A stretch of DNA of 64,000 bases from Actinoplanes sandaracinus (GCF_030009775.1 NZ_JASCTH010000001.1:248001-312000); one strand, 5' to 3'; positions 1 to 8,817 are shown, counted from the stretch's first letter. The notes: a model not told the origin generated them from the sequence alone. A program made the numbers and translations.

Positions 1-1139
1 CAGAGCCCTTCCACCAGGAAGCGTTCCGCGCCGGTCGGGTCGAGTGCGACGAGCGCCCGCAGGTAGGCCGGGCGCTCGTAGGAGTGCGGGCTGTACCACA
101 GTCGGCGGAGCCGGGGCGACGCCGCCGTGCTGGCCGATCCCCCGATCCGCGCCAGGCCGACGACGAGTTCGTCGTAGCCGCACAGGTCATCGGGTCTTTC
201 GTCGAGCCAGTCCAGCCCGGCGACGACGGCGGGAGCATCGCTGTCGGCGCCGTGCGCTGCCAGCAACCGGAACGCGGTCCAGCGCAGAGGATGGCCAGGA
301 GTGGCCGCCCACGAACGCGCAGCGGGCACCGCGCCGGCGCCCAGCTCGGCCAGAGTGAGGCCCAGTAGCGGCGCGATCTGCGTCGCGGCAGCGCCATCGG
401 CGGCGAGCATGCCGTCGACGAGGTCGAGCAGGCGCAGGTCCGGTGGGCGGCGGCGCAGCTCTCGCAGTGCCGGGCGCCAGTCAGCGGCGCGGGCCGGCTC
501 GGCCAGCAGGTCGAGTAGGGCATCGTCGGATTCGGCGGCGTACGGCCGAGCGAGAGGACGAACGCGCGCACCGGCGGCGTGGACCGCGGCGGCGATGCGC
601 GGATCGCGTTCGGCCCAGCGGGGCCACGGCGGTGATCGCCACAGCACATCCTCGCTCGCCGCGGCGTCCAGCCGACCGATCAAGACGGGGTGCAGGTCGT
701 CCCAGTACTCGGTCGGCCAGGAGACGGCCACCGTGGTGAGCGCTTCGAGCCAGCGCTTCCCGTGGGTGATGTAGCGGCGCACCTCGTCGACGACTCCGTC
801 GATGCCGGCCCGTCCCAGCACCTCCAGCACGCCGAGGGTCGTGGCGAACTCATGGTCGTCGTCGGCCTTTGCCGCGGGCGCGTGAAACAGGCCCGCGGCG
901 ATCGGTTCGACCGGCAGCCGCAGATCCCGCACCAACCGAGCCAGATAGACCTCGCGCTCGTCGACCTGCCAGTCCCAGCGGTAATCCCGGCGGAGGCAGT
1001 CCGCCACCAACTCCGGAGCCGCCGGGTCGGACATTGCGAGATGCGCGCCGCGGCCGAGCCCGCGCTGCAGTGCCCCAGCCAGAGACCGTGGACTGCGGTA
1101 ATGCCAGGAATGATCGCAGTCGTCAGTAGTACAGCTCAT
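1..1139 (-). CDS. HEAT-repeat-like protein, C-terminus outside the window
   Basis: I translated this frame by hand because it runs off the left edge without a stop. It reads continuously from ATG at 1139 for 379 codons with strong GC3 bias. The product is rich in Leu, Arg and Ala helices and has phrases such as RRDYRWDWQVDERE and RRLWYSPHSYERPAYLRAL, typical of HEAT-type solenoid proteins of actinomycetes. An internal ATG at 1034 is possible, but the 35 residues before it (WHYRSPRSLAGALQRGLGRG region) look coding, so I chose 1139. No catalytic motif is visible. A role as a protein-binding scaffold is inference from the fold only. Confidence 0.7.
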   Translation of the reverse strand, partial: MSCTTDDCDHSWHYRSPRSLAGALQRGLGRGAHLAMSDPAAPELVADCLRRDYRWDWQVDEREVYLARLVRDLRLPVEPIAAGLFHAPAAKADDDHEFATTLGVLEVLGRAGIDGVVDEVRRYITHGKRWLEALTTVAVSWPTEYWDDLHPVLIGRLDAAASEDVLWRSPPWPRWAERDPRIAAAVHAAGARVRPLARPYAAESDDALLDLLAEPARAADWRPALRELRRRPPDLRLLDLVDGMLAADGAAATQIAPLLGLTLAELGAGAVPAARSWAATPGHPLRWTAFRLLAAHGADSDAPAVVAGLDWLDERPDDLCGYDELVVGLARIGGSASTAASPRLRRLWYSPHSYERPAYLRALVALDPTGAERFLVEGL

Positions 1140-1489
1140 CGGCAGGCAGTGTGCCGTATCCACCGCGACCGTGTCTGGCGTTTTCTCGCGCCGGCCGCCG
1201 CGCAGCGATATCCACCCACGACGCGGCGACGCCGTCTCTCACAATCTTGGCGGAACCGCCGACCCAGCCGCCAAGATCGTGAGAGTCCGCCATCGGCGAT
1301 GAGAACCTACAGTCGGGTGGGTTCTCCTCTGAGTTGGCGGCGGTCAGCGGGTGAGCATTGAGCGGACGTCGGGCCGGGCTTGTGGTGCGCGGTGCTTGAC
1401 CCTCGACCTGATTGAGGGGCAAAGCTCTGTCCCGGGTTGGACGACGCGCGGCTCTGCGCGTCGCGGGACCGCTGACCGGAGGACGAGCC
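1140..1489. other. Intergenic region with one strong hairpin
   Basis: This gap of about 350 bp separates the divergent HEAT-like and TPR genes. Its only conspicuous content is the inverted repeat at 1237-1284. The open frames crossing it on the minus strand have no coding character. The promoters of both flanking genes must lie here, but I cannot point to clear -10/-35 boxes. Confidence 0.6.
1237..1284. repeat. 17-bp-arm inverted repeat
   Basis: The left arm TCTCACAATCTTGGCGG (1237-1253) pairs with CCGCCAAGATCGTGAGA (1268-1284). All 17 positions pair if one G-T is allowed, across a 14-nt loop. No T tract follows on either side, so a simple terminator is unlikely. It sits between divergent genes and could be an operator, or one copy of a dispersed palindromic element. 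Confidence 0.7.
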
Positions 1490-1960
1490 ATGACCGATGT
1501 CGTGATGGAAGAGATCCGCAAGGCCCAGGAGCTGAATGTCGCAGGCGACCAGGCCGGTGCCCGCGCTGCCCTGGAGCGTCTGTGGGGGACCACCGACGAT
1601 GCCCTGCATCGGTGCACCATCGCCCATTATCTCGCTGACCTGCAGGAGTCGGTGGAGGATGAGCTGCGGTGGGATGAGCTCGCGCTGGCGGCGTTCCCGG
1701 ATCTCACCGACGAGCGGACCCGCGCTTTTGACGACTCGTGGCGGGCGCGGGCTTTCCTGCCTTCGTTGCACCTCAATCTGGCCGACGTCCACCGTCGGGC
1801 CGGACACCAGAAGCAGGCGCGGCACTTCCTGGGCAAGGCCACCGCTGCGCTCGACGAACTCCCGGCGGATGACTACGGTGCCATGATCCGCGACGCCCTC
1901 GGCAAGGTCCGAGAGGCCATCGACGCCGGCTCGACCGCACCCTTGGTGCCGACAACGTAG
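1490..1960 (+). CDS. Small tetratricopeptide-repeat protein
   Basis: This encodes 156 aa from ATG 1490, preceded by a GGAGGACG ribosome-binding site. An upstream in-frame ATG at 1412 has no such site and adds a non-coding-looking leader. The product is all helical, with TPR-like pairs (AQELNVAGDQAGARAALERL, then LHLNLADVHRRAGHQKQARH) and a C-terminal helix ending in a short Pro/Thr tail. Family members of this size are common hypothetical proteins in actinomycetes; the partner is unknown. The gene is monocistronic and ends in the terminator at 1984-2010. Confidence 0.8.
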   Translation: MTDVVMEEIRKAQELNVAGDQAGARAALERLWGTTDDALHRCTIAHYLADLQESVEDELRWDELALAAFPDLTDERTRAFDDSWRARAFLPSLHLNLADVHRRAGHQKQARHFLGKATAALDELPADDYGAMIRDALGKVREAIDAGSTAPLVPTT

Positions 1961-1983
1961 GATGCCCGACCGGCGATGATCAA

Positions 1984-2010
1984 TCCGCCGTGGGAAGGCG
2001 GACGATTTTT
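1984..2010 (+). terminator. Intrinsic terminator after the TPR gene
   Basis: A TCCGCC/GGCGGA stem (1984-1989 with 1997-2002) with a 7-nt loop is followed by CGATTTTT. It begins 23 nt after the stop codon of the TPR gene. The T tract is unusual in this GC-rich sequence, which supports a real rho-independent terminator. Confidence 0.75.
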
Positions 2011-2231
2011 GCATCGGCGGCCGGCGTGCTCGCTGTTGCATCGCGCCTCCTTTCGTAGGGGTGAGGTCGTCCTTGTTTCGATTGCTCATCTGCTCCGGTG
2101 CTGGGGCGGTGCTGGCTTGGCTGGTGCGTAGCGGTCGAGGAGTCTGCGGGTGCTCGGTTTGCGGAGCTGTTCGAGCAGGTGTCGGCCGGCTGAGGCCCTA
2201 CAAGTCGGGACGGTCCTTCCGTAAGTACGGG

Positions 2232-3536
2232 TCAGGTCGGGAACGAGTCGGGGTCGACGTCGGACGAGGTGGCGTTGCCGCCCAGGACCTCCTGCAGGCT
2301 GATCTGCCAGATCGTGTACTGACGCGAGGTGGTGGTGAACTTGAAGCTGGAGTCGAACTTGCTGAACTGGCAGTCCCGGGTGAAGCGCTTGCCGTCCCAG
2401 TCGGTGCCGCTGGAGATGAAGACCTCATAGGTGCCGTCCTTGATGCGGCCCGTGGTGACCTTCTTCTGTCCTCTGACGTAGACGGAGACGGCCGGCTTCT
2501 TGGCGCCGACCTTCACCAGATTGACCACGGTGTCCACCGTGTTGCCGTTGTCGATCTTGAGTTGGCCGCTGCCGCCCGTGGTTCGGGTCAGGTAGCTGCC
2601 GTTGGCCTGGCGACGGTTCTGATCCTCGGTCGCGGCGGGAAGGAACGAGCCGAACCGGTACTTCGCGCCCGGGTCGGCGGCGGCGAGCGCGGTGATCGCG
2701 GTCCGCAGGTCCGCGGCGGCGCCGGCCCGGGTGAGCGCGGCGCTGGCGGCGCCGCCGGTGCAGACGCTCCGGCTGTCGGCGGAGCTGGACACCGAGGTCA
2801 ACTCGTTCTCCAGCGAGGAGAGCGCGGAGACGAGGTCGCCGTGCGCGGAGACGACCGCGGCCGGCGCCGTCAGCCCGGACAACATGGACGCCTGGGTACG
2901 GACCGTCTCGGCCAGGGCGTCGGCGGCGGCGGCCACGGCGCGCGGCGTGGTGGCCCGCCCCAGGGTGCCGACGGCGGCGGTCAACTGCTTGTCGGCCTCG
3001 TCGAGTGAGCTCTGGAAGGCGGCCGGATCGAGCGGGGGCGCCGTGGCGACGGCCTCCTCGGTCGGCCGGGTCGTGGTCGTGGTGGTGGTGGAGGTGGTGC
3101 TGCCGGTGACGCCGCTGCTGGTCTTGGCGTCACTCCCCCGGAACAGGGTGGGCGCCAGGCAGATGCCGCCGACGAGGGTGATGCCCAGGGCAACGGCGAT
3201 GATCCGGGCGCGGGGGCCGAACCGGCGCCGGGCGGGTGCGGCGAAGCCCGACGAAGGAAAGGCGCCGGCGGCCGGGAACGATCCGGCGGGAAGCACCCGG
3301 ATGGCCACGGCCACGGTGCGCGTGGATGCTGTGCCGGTGGCCGGATCGACCCAGGGCAGGTCGACGTTCTGCACCGTGCCGTCGCGGGCGCCCGGCAGAA
3401 AATAGATCATGACGGGCGTGCCGTCCGGTGGCGCCGCGATCGTCTTCGCTGTGCCGGCCGCGGCCTCGGCCGCGCTCAGCTCGACGACGACTTCCGCGGG
3501 CCCTTCAGTGAAGCCACCCCCCGTATTCACTTCCAT
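2232..3536 (-). CDS. Membrane protein with DnaJ C-terminal-like domain and exported C-terminal domain
   Basis: This is about 434 aa from ATG 3536. ATG 3572 and GTG 3530 are alternatives, and GTG 3530 has the best-spaced GAGG. Residues about 12-80 resemble the DnaJ C-terminal substrate-binding fold (VVVELSAAEAAAGT, then GTPVMIYFLPGARDGTVQNV). One membrane helix lies near residue 115-132 (IIAVALGITLVGGICLAP), followed by a Ser/Thr-rich linker and a helical segment. The final domain of about 130 residues contains NGNTVDTVVNLV and a GTYEVFISSGTDWDGKRFTR stretch, seen in exported actinobacterial proteins. The likely topology is a cytosolic chaperone-like domain with an external sensor or binding domain. 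The function is not known. Confidence 0.75.
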   Translation of the reverse strand: MEVNTGGGFTEGPAEVVVELSAAEAAAGTAKTIAAPPDGTPVMIYFLPGARDGTVQNVDLPWVDPATGTASTRTVAVAIRVLPAGSFPAAGAFPSSGFAAPARRRFGPRARIIAVALGITLVGGICLAPTLFRGSDAKTSSGVTGSTTSTTTTTTTRPTEEAVATAPPLDPAAFQSSLDEADKQLTAAVGTLGRATTPRAVAAAADALAETVRTQASMLSGLTAPAAVVSAHGDLVSALSSLENELTSVSSSADSRSVCTGGAASAALTRAGAAADLRTAITALAAADPGAKYRFGSFLPAATEDQNRRQANGSYLTRTTGGSGQLKIDNGNTVDTVVNLVKVGAKKPAVSVYVRGQKKVTTGRIKDGTYEVFISSGTDWDGKRFTRDCQFSKFDSSFKFTTTSRQYTIWQISLQEVLGGNATSSDVDPDSFPT

Positions 3537-3680
3537 CCTCAGAGTATTGGAGGGTTCCTTTCGGAAGTCCATCCATGATGTTCAGTCGCGTCATCGAGAC
3601 GGTTGCGATCACCTTCGGTTTCCCGTCCGGCGGGACGACCACGAGCGTTCGGGTGGACCTCGCCCTCTATGGTCGTCACC

Positions 3681-3848
3681 ATGACTGAGCCAGCCCAGCC
3701 GGACCCGGACGACAGCGAGCGCGGCATTGTCGCCTCTCCAGTGCTACCCGTTCCCGAAGCGGCCGCAACGAGTCCGTGGGCGCTGATCGCGCTCGCGGCC
3801 GGCGCCATCGTGAGCGTGGTGCTCTGGCGCAGACGCGCCAAAGCTTGA
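3681..3848 (+). CDS. Small single-pass membrane protein
   Basis: This is a 55-aa product from ATG 3681. It has an acidic N-terminus (MTEPAQPDPDDSERG), a helix SPWALIALAAGAIVSVVLW that should cross the membrane, and a basic RRRAKA tail. There is no good ribosome-binding site, so translation may be leaderless. The hydrophobic-then-basic pattern fits a small membrane protein with its C-terminus in the cytoplasm. It could still be a chance frame, since it is short and stands alone between divergent genes. Confidence 0.45.
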   Translation: MTEPAQPDPDDSERGIVASPVLPVPEAAATSPWALIALAAGAIVSVVLWRRRAKA

Positions 3849-3922
3849 TCCATCGCCGGGCGGCGGAGCGCTCCGCCGTCCGCACTCCCCCGCCGCGGGC
3901 GACGGCGTCTTCCGAACCGGCC

Positions 3923-4912
3923 TCAGGCCCGCGGTATCGGGGCTTCCATGACGTGCATGGATTCCACCGGGCGAAACCCGAACGCTCGATTGGTGGCGAT
4001 CATGGCTTCGTTGCCGTCGGCCGTCCAGGTGTGCAGGTGTCGTACGCCGGGGAAATGCGCCGCGAGTCGGGCGAGGTTGGCTGACTTGAGCACAGCGCCG
4101 AGGCGGCGGCCGCGGTGAGCACGGAGCACGAACGTGTCGTCCTGCTGGGCATGAAGGCCGTCGGAGTTGACGAAGATCCGGGTGTACCCCGCGGGCGTAC
4201 CGTCTGCTGCGCTCAGCAGCGACGTGACCAGCCCCCAGCCGGCAGCGGCCAGCCGCTCATCGCCGCGCAGCACTTGGGTGGCGGTGACAACGACCGGCTC
4301 GTGGTCGCGTTCGCCGACCGGGACGTCCCGTTCCATCAGTGTGCGCATCACGGCCAGGTCGGCCGCCGAACCGGACGCCACCGGACCGAGCCACGAGCGA
4401 AGCCGATATCCGGAGGGTACGTCGACCGGCCGCGACTCGGTGGGCAGTCCGAGCAGGTAGCGGCGCTCCGTCAGCTTGCTCTCGAAGCCGCGCACGAGGG
4501 CGAACCGGCCGCCGGCGTGCTCGGCGAGGGACTGCGCAAGGGGCACATGGAGTTCGGCGGAGACGACGTCGCGTCCGTGCGCCTGGGCCACCGCGATGGC
4601 CGCTTCGTACAGAGCCGTGCCCGCGCCACGGCGGCGATGCTCCGGCGCCACGGCCAATTCGAACTCGGTCGTGTGCGTGTTCGCCGTCCGGGGCAGGTTC
4701 ACGATGACACCGCCGAGACACTCGTCGCCGTCCCATGCGCCGTACGCCTGGCGGTCGAGGAAGGCGTTGCCGGCGGTCGTGCGCAGCGATGTCAGCATCG
4801 ACGCGACGCCGGCCATGGTCGGCTGCTTCCGGCCGGCGACGCTGCCCGCGCGAAACGCCGCGTACCACGGGCCGGATTCGGGCCCGTGAGGGTCGAGCGC
4901 GCGCACCTGCAT
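3923..4912 (-). CDS. Tandem GNAT acetyltransferase
   Basis: This is 329 aa from ATG 4912. The same open frame continues upstream to 5557, but that part is antisense to the next gene and has no coding character. There are two GNAT modules: FELAVAPEHRRRGAGTALYE near residues 100-120 carries the acetyl-CoA loop, and FVLRAHRGRRLGAVLKSANL near 275-295 repeats it. The arrangement resembles mycothiol synthase-like double-GNAT proteins, but the substrate cannot be read. It lies 71 nt downstream of the DinB-like gene on the same strand and is probably co-transcribed with it. Confidence 0.8.
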   Translation of the reverse strand: MQVRALDPHGPESGPWYAAFRAGSVAGRKQPTMAGVASMLTSLRTTAGNAFLDRQAYGAWDGDECLGGVIVNLPRTANTHTTEFELAVAPEHRRRGAGTALYEAAIAVAQAHGRDVVSAELHVPLAQSLAEHAGGRFALVRGFESKLTERRYLLGLPTESRPVDVPSGYRLRSWLGPVASGSAADLAVMRTLMERDVPVGERDHEPVVVTATQVLRGDERLAAAGWGLVTSLLSAADGTPAGYTRIFVNSDGLHAQQDDTFVLRAHRGRRLGAVLKSANLARLAAHFPGVRHLHTWTADGNEAMIATNRAFGFRPVESMHVMEAPIPRA

Positions 4913-4983
4913 CCGGCGATCATGGGGCTGGCGCACACGGTCACGCAACCCGATTCGGCCCACGGTCCCCGCCTTTCGAACCC

Positions 4984-5667
4984 TCAGCCCAGCGTGAGCC
5001 ACCGGAGGCCGAGCCGCTCGACCCGCGCGACGTCCGCGGCCTCGATCGGCTGCCGCCCGGTCGCCCTCCGCAGGAACCCCGGTCGATCCCAGCCCAGCTC
5101 GCGAACCGCGTCCCTCCACTGCGGACCGAGCTGCAACTCCATCAGGACGTCTCCGGCCTGCCGGCTCAACCAGGGCGTACGCCCCAGCGCGTCGGCGACG
5201 TCCAGGCCGTGAACGGCGATCTCGACCACCCGGGTGAGCAGGAACTGCGACAGCAGCATCGCGTCCCCATGCCGGGTGAGCACCACCCGGTCCTCCCGCT
5301 CGGCGCGGCAGAGTCGATCCACGCGTCGCCACGTCGCGGTGAAGTCCTCGACGAGCGCCGCGCCACCGCTCTGTCCCGCCGCGTAGTCCTGCGCCAAGCT
5401 GATCCGGGCCGCGTTGGTCCGCACGGTGAAACGGTCGTCCGGCCGGTAGTACTCGACCGCCGAAACCTCGGCCCTGTCCGGCTCGGCGGCGGCCAGCATT
5501 CCCGGCAGCCAGGCGATCACCACTCGCACATGCCCCACGAGCTCGCGGACGGTCCACGGCTCACACCTGGTCGCGAGACGCCACTCGTTCTCGGACAGGC
5601 TCGCTACCGCCCGTGAAAGAGCCTCCGCCTCGATGCGGAACGCGTCCAGCGCACGGTTCAGGGTCAT
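4984..5667 (-). CDS. Maleylpyruvate isomerase/DinB-like metal-binding protein
   Basis: This is 227 aa from ATG 5667 (MTLNRALDAF...). The longer frame to 5832 adds residues of poor character. It shows the four-helix DinB/mycothiol-dependent maleylpyruvate isomerase pattern: a long first helix with LSENEW, then CEPWTVRELVGHVRVVIAWL with a candidate metal-binding His, and later VVEIAVHGLDVADALG with a second His. Many actinomycetes carry dozens of such genes of unassigned substrate. It shares a transcript direction with the downstream GNAT gene. Confidence 0.8.
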   Translation of the reverse strand: MTLNRALDAFRIEAEALSRAVASLSENEWRLATRCEPWTVRELVGHVRVVIAWLPGMLAAAEPDRAEVSAVEYYRPDDRFTVRTNAARISLAQDYAAGQSGGAALVEDFTATWRRVDRLCRAEREDRVVLTRHGDAMLLSQFLLTRVVEIAVHGLDVADALGRTPWLSRQAGDVLMELQLGPQWRDAVRELGWDRPGFLRRATGRQPIEAADVARVERLGLRWLTLG

Positions 5668-5781
5668 GCCGATCAAGCTATCAACGGTGGTGGGCGCCGG
5701 AACCGGTGGCACATCCAGTGCGACGCCTGCCGGCCGGATCGCATTACCGTCAGCCGAAATGGACTCGACTGGAGGTTTCGT

Positions 5782-6141
5782 GTGATCGAGCCCGTCGACC
5801 CCACCGTTCGCCTGCTCCGAGCTGTGCCGCACTGGACCCTGTCACCGGCCCTGTGGGAGGAGGTCGACGAAGTCGTTCAGCGGGTGCACCGGGCACTGCG
5901 GGCCGGCGACATCGCCGCCGCCAGGGCCGCGGCATCGGTGCTCTCGCTGTGTGGACCGCATCGGGTCGGCCGCTCGGTCAACGCACGCATGGGCGCGGTG
6001 ACGGGCGCGGGTGTCTCGACCGGCACCCGTGACCTGATCAATGAGCTGGTGCACCGGTTGACTCCGCCGCCGACGGAGACCGGGCAGACGGAGCCGGCAG
6101 CCGCGTCGCACGCCGAGCGCCATGCCGCCGTTCCTGAGTAA
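5782..6141 (+). CDS. CATRA system-associated small protein
   Basis: This is 119 aa from GTG 5782, with GGAGG seven nt upstream. The body (HWTLSPALWEEVDEVVQRVH, then GPHRVGRSVNARMG and TRDLINELVHRLTP) matches, from memory, the small proteins annotated as CATRA system-associated in actinobacteria. It is the first gene of a four-gene chain in which each gene overlaps the next. It overlaps the following gene by 20 nt. No enzyme motif is visible. A role as adaptor or effector partner of the CHAT protease is inference from the operon. Confidence 0.7.
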   Translation: MIEPVDPTVRLLRAVPHWTLSPALWEEVDEVVQRVHRALRAGDIAAARAAASVLSLCGPHRVGRSVNARMGAVTGAGVSTGTRDLINELVHRLTPPPTETGQTEPAAASHAERHAAVPE

Positions 6142-7543
6142 GCCGGCCGTGCTGACCCACCATTTCTTCTCCGCGAGCGGCGTCCGGTCCGGCGCCCTTC
6201 GGGAGGTGTGGGACACCGCCCGCGCGCGGGGGCTGGCGGAGCCGATCGCCGGCCTGCCCACGGTGCTGGGCGAACCGTCGGACGCCGCCTACCTCGACCG
6301 GGTGGTCGTTCTCGGCGCCGGCCGGCGCGGCGACGCCACAGGTGTCGAGGAGATGGTCGCGTACCAGGTCCAGGACGTCGTCGTGCTCAGCGTGATGTGT
6401 GCTCCGGAGCACGGCGACTGGCATTCGCTGGGCGATGTCCCCCGCGTCGGGCACGGCTCGATCGGCAGCGTCGTCCTCTACCTCGGGCTGGTGCCCGACG
6501 CGGCGGCGACACCCTCGCCGCGGTCGTACGCTCGCCGTCTCCGGCCGTTGGTCCCGGCGCCCCACGACGGCGGATGGACCTCGGCCGGGGAACGCCGTCA
6601 CGCCGGCATCACCGTGTGGGAGCTGCCGTCGGGTCGTCCGGAATCGGCGCTCGCACACCGCCGGCTGCTAGCGGTCGCCCCGCTCTCCGGCGAGGATGCT
6701 CTCGACCGCTGGTTGTGGAGCGACGACGAGCCGGGCCTGGTGCCCTTCACCAGGTACCTGATGCATGCGGCGAAGCTGCGGTACCAGCACGATGTGCTGG
6801 TCCGGGACCTGGCCGGGCTGCGTGGCATCGCTTCGCGGGCCCGGGACCGTAGCGCGGGGCTGGCGTTGATCCTGTCGGCGGGCCCGGTGGACGGTCTGCC
6901 GGACATGGCCCGCGGCCTCGCCGCTCTCCAGGCCGAGGCCATCACTCTGGTCGCATCGCTGACTCAGGTGCGGATCATGGCGCGGACGGTGGACACCGCC
7001 ATCGAGAACATGACGTCGTCGCTGGGCGGCGTGCTGGAGAGCGATCGGTCACTCGGCCGTTGGGTCGCCGACCAACTGCGCAATGAGGAGACGTACCTGT
7101 CGGCCGCCGTCGACGGCACCGAGCAGGTCAGCAGGGTGGGCGCGGTCGTCATCGACGCCGGCACGCGGGAACGGCAGGAACACCTCATGCTGCTCCAGGC
7201 GTCACTGCTCGGCTTCCTGCTCACGGCGCTGGCGGCGATCCAGAGCCTGGAGTACGACCTGCCGCTTCCCGGCTCCCTCAACGCGCCGGTGATCGCGGTG
7301 CTGGCGTCCACGGCGCTGTGGTTGCCGGCCGCGGTCCTGCACTGGCCGCCCGGCTCGCGCAAGCAGCGTTCCCGGCGGGTCACGGATCGGCTTCTCCTCG
7401 CTCCGGTGGCCGGTGCGATCGGCTGGCTGGCGACAAGCCTCGGGTGGGCCGTCACCAGCGGTGGGGCAGCGCCGTGGCCGCTGACTGCCGGCGCGGCGGC
7501 GTGCTGTGCGGTCGTGTCGATGCTGCTGGTCGGGCGCCGATGA
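6122..7543 (+). CDS. CATRA conflict-system membrane protein (CASPASE/TPR repeat-associated type)
   Basis: This is 473 aa. The N-terminal two thirds is soluble and contains an opening strand LTHHFFSAS and a long helical stretch (MARTVDTAIENMTSSLGGVL). The last 120 residues hold about four membrane helices (SLLGFLLTALAAIQ; VIAVLASTALWLPAAVL; LLLAPVAGAIGWLATSL; AAACCAVVSMLLV). This architecture fits the BN6_48550-like family I recall being named CATRA conflict-system CASPASE/TPR-associated protein. The start at 6122 lies inside the previous gene. The 3' end overlaps the next start as ATGA. It probably anchors the system at the membrane or acts as its membrane-damaging part. Confidence 0.7.
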   Translation: MPPFLSKPAVLTHHFFSASGVRSGALREVWDTARARGLAEPIAGLPTVLGEPSDAAYLDRVVVLGAGRRGDATGVEEMVAYQVQDVVVLSVMCAPEHGDWHSLGDVPRVGHGSIGSVVLYLGLVPDAAATPSPRSYARRLRPLVPAPHDGGWTSAGERRHAGITVWELPSGRPESALAHRRLLAVAPLSGEDALDRWLWSDDEPGLVPFTRYLMHAAKLRYQHDVLVRDLAGLRGIASRARDRSAGLALILSAGPVDGLPDMARGLAALQAEAITLVASLTQVRIMARTVDTAIENMTSSLGGVLESDRSLGRWVADQLRNEETYLSAAVDGTEQVSRVGAVVIDAGTRERQEHLMLLQASLLGFLLTALAAIQSLEYDLPLPGSLNAPVIAVLASTALWLPAAVLHWPPGSRKQRSRRVTDRLLLAPVAGAIGWLATSLGWAVTSGGAAPWPLTAGAAACCAVVSMLLVGRR

Positions 7544-8817
7544 GCCGGGCCGTACGGCTCGGTCCGCTCACCGTGAACGCCGATGAGGTCGACGGCTCCC
7601 GCGTGCCGGTCTTCCTCGACCAGTCCCGCGCCGCCCGCGACGAGGGACGGCTCGTTCTCGTCTCTCGTCGGCCGCCCGGCGTCAGCGGGGCGGGCCGTGA
7701 CGGCGAAGGCTCGCTGGCCGACCTGGAGTCGCTGGTGGAATCCATCGGCGACTGCGCGGCCGTTCCGCTGGCCGCCGGCGTTCCCGGCCGTTCCCGGGAC
7801 GCGCCGGAGTGGCCGCTGATCAGGTCGGCGCTACTCGGACTGCCGGCATTCCCGTGCCTGGTGGGCCGGCCCGACGACGTACGCGCGGTGATCGAGCGCG
7901 CCGGCCTGTCTCAGCCGGACGCGTTGATGTGCCGATCGCATCCGGTTCGCACCGACTTCCGGTCGCTGGTGCAGAGGTGGTGCGCCGATGACGAGTCCAC
8001 AGAACAGGTTCTGCACCGGCTGCGGTCCCACACCGACGCCGAGGGGGTCGCCGCGTATCTCCTGGGTGAACTGCTGGCGCACTGCCATCGCAAGCACGTG
8101 CTGCACGGCGACACCCGCAGGTCCAGCTTCGGGTTCACCGCGGACAGCGGGGCGGTGATCATCAAACAGAAGGCCCGGATGCTGTGCTCGCCACCGACTC
8201 CCGGGCAGTGCGCCAGCGACCTCGCGCCCCTGCTGGAGTCGTTCTCCGGCGGCGCCTGGCGGGCATTCCGACTCGGGTACGCCCACGACTGGCCGGACGC
8301 GTCGCAGGTCCTCGACTACGTCGAACTCGGCGACACGACCGGCTGGGTCGGCGCCATGGGCCGCCGGCGGTACGCGGACGCGGCCGACCGCCTCGACCGG
8401 GCACTCGGCGCCCGCACCCCGGACGACCCGCCGGGACATCTCACGCTGCTGGTCAACCGTGCCTACTCCTACAGCAGGCTGGGCCGGCACGACCAGGCCT
8501 GCACCGATGCCGACACCATGCTGCCGGCGGCCGCGACGCTCATCCCGGAGCTGCTGCCGGTCGTCCAGTTGCACGCCGGTTTCGCGTACCTGCGCGGTGG
8601 ACGGTACGAAGCCGCCGCCCGCATGCTCGTCACGCTGATCGCGGGACCGCGTACTCCGACCGTGAAGAACCTCGCCGTGCGGGCGTTGCGTACGGCGTAC
8701 ACCGGCCCTGGCGCGATGGTCCCCGATGATGACCTGGCCTTCCTGGTGAGACGCGGCCACCAGGTGACGGTTCTCCAGCCGTTCGACACTCTCAGGGAAA
8801 CGGAAGCCGATGATTGA
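7540..8817 (+). CDS. Kinase-fold (probably degenerate) TPR protein of the CATRA-like operon
   Basis: This is 425 aa from ATG 7540, overlapping the previous stop by 4 nt. Residues about 165-235 resemble the catalytic lobe of RIO/aminoglycoside-phosphotransferase-like kinases: LGELLAHCHRKHVLHGDTRR places HGD at 189-191, and ASDLAPLLE follows near 227. The expected Asp of the metal-binding DFG-like motif is not evident (VIIKQKAR occupies that place), and no convincing ATP-binding Lys is seen. A pseudokinase is therefore likely. Residues about 270-400 are TPR-like. It is presumably a regulator or adaptor between the membrane protein and the CHAT protease. Confidence 0.7.
   Translation: MSRAVRLGPLTVNADEVDGSRVPVFLDQSRAARDEGRLVLVSRRPPGVSGAGRDGEGSLADLESLVESIGDCAAVPLAAGVPGRSRDAPEWPLIRSALLGLPAFPCLVGRPDDVRAVIERAGLSQPDALMCRSHPVRTDFRSLVQRWCADDESTEQVLHRLRSHTDAEGVAAYLLGELLAHCHRKHVLHGDTRRSSFGFTADSGAVIIKQKARMLCSPPTPGQCASDLAPLLESFSGGAWRAFRLGYAHDWPDASQVLDYVELGDTTGWVGAMGRRRYADAADRLDRALGARTPDDPPGHLTLLVNRAYSYSRLGRHDQACTDADTMLPAAATLIPELLPVVQLHAGFAYLRGGRYEAAARMLVTLIAGPRTPTVKNLAVRALRTAYTGPGAMVPDDDLAFLVRRGHQVTVLQPFDTLRETEADD

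Noticed and set aside
1307..2089. 260-aa minus-strand frame over the TPR gene
   Set aside because: It reads through the terminator and hairpin and lacks coding character; the plus-strand TPR gene with its ribosome-binding site explains the region.
2040..2190. Possible remnant reading GRHLLEQLRKPSTRRLLDRY on the minus strand
   Set aside because: A short protein-like stretch ending near 2088 without start or recognisable family; too little to call a pseudogene.
4913..5557. N-terminal extension of the GNAT gene to 5557
   Set aside because: The extra residues are Arg/Gly-rich shadow of the maleylpyruvate-isomerase-like gene on the same strand in another frame.
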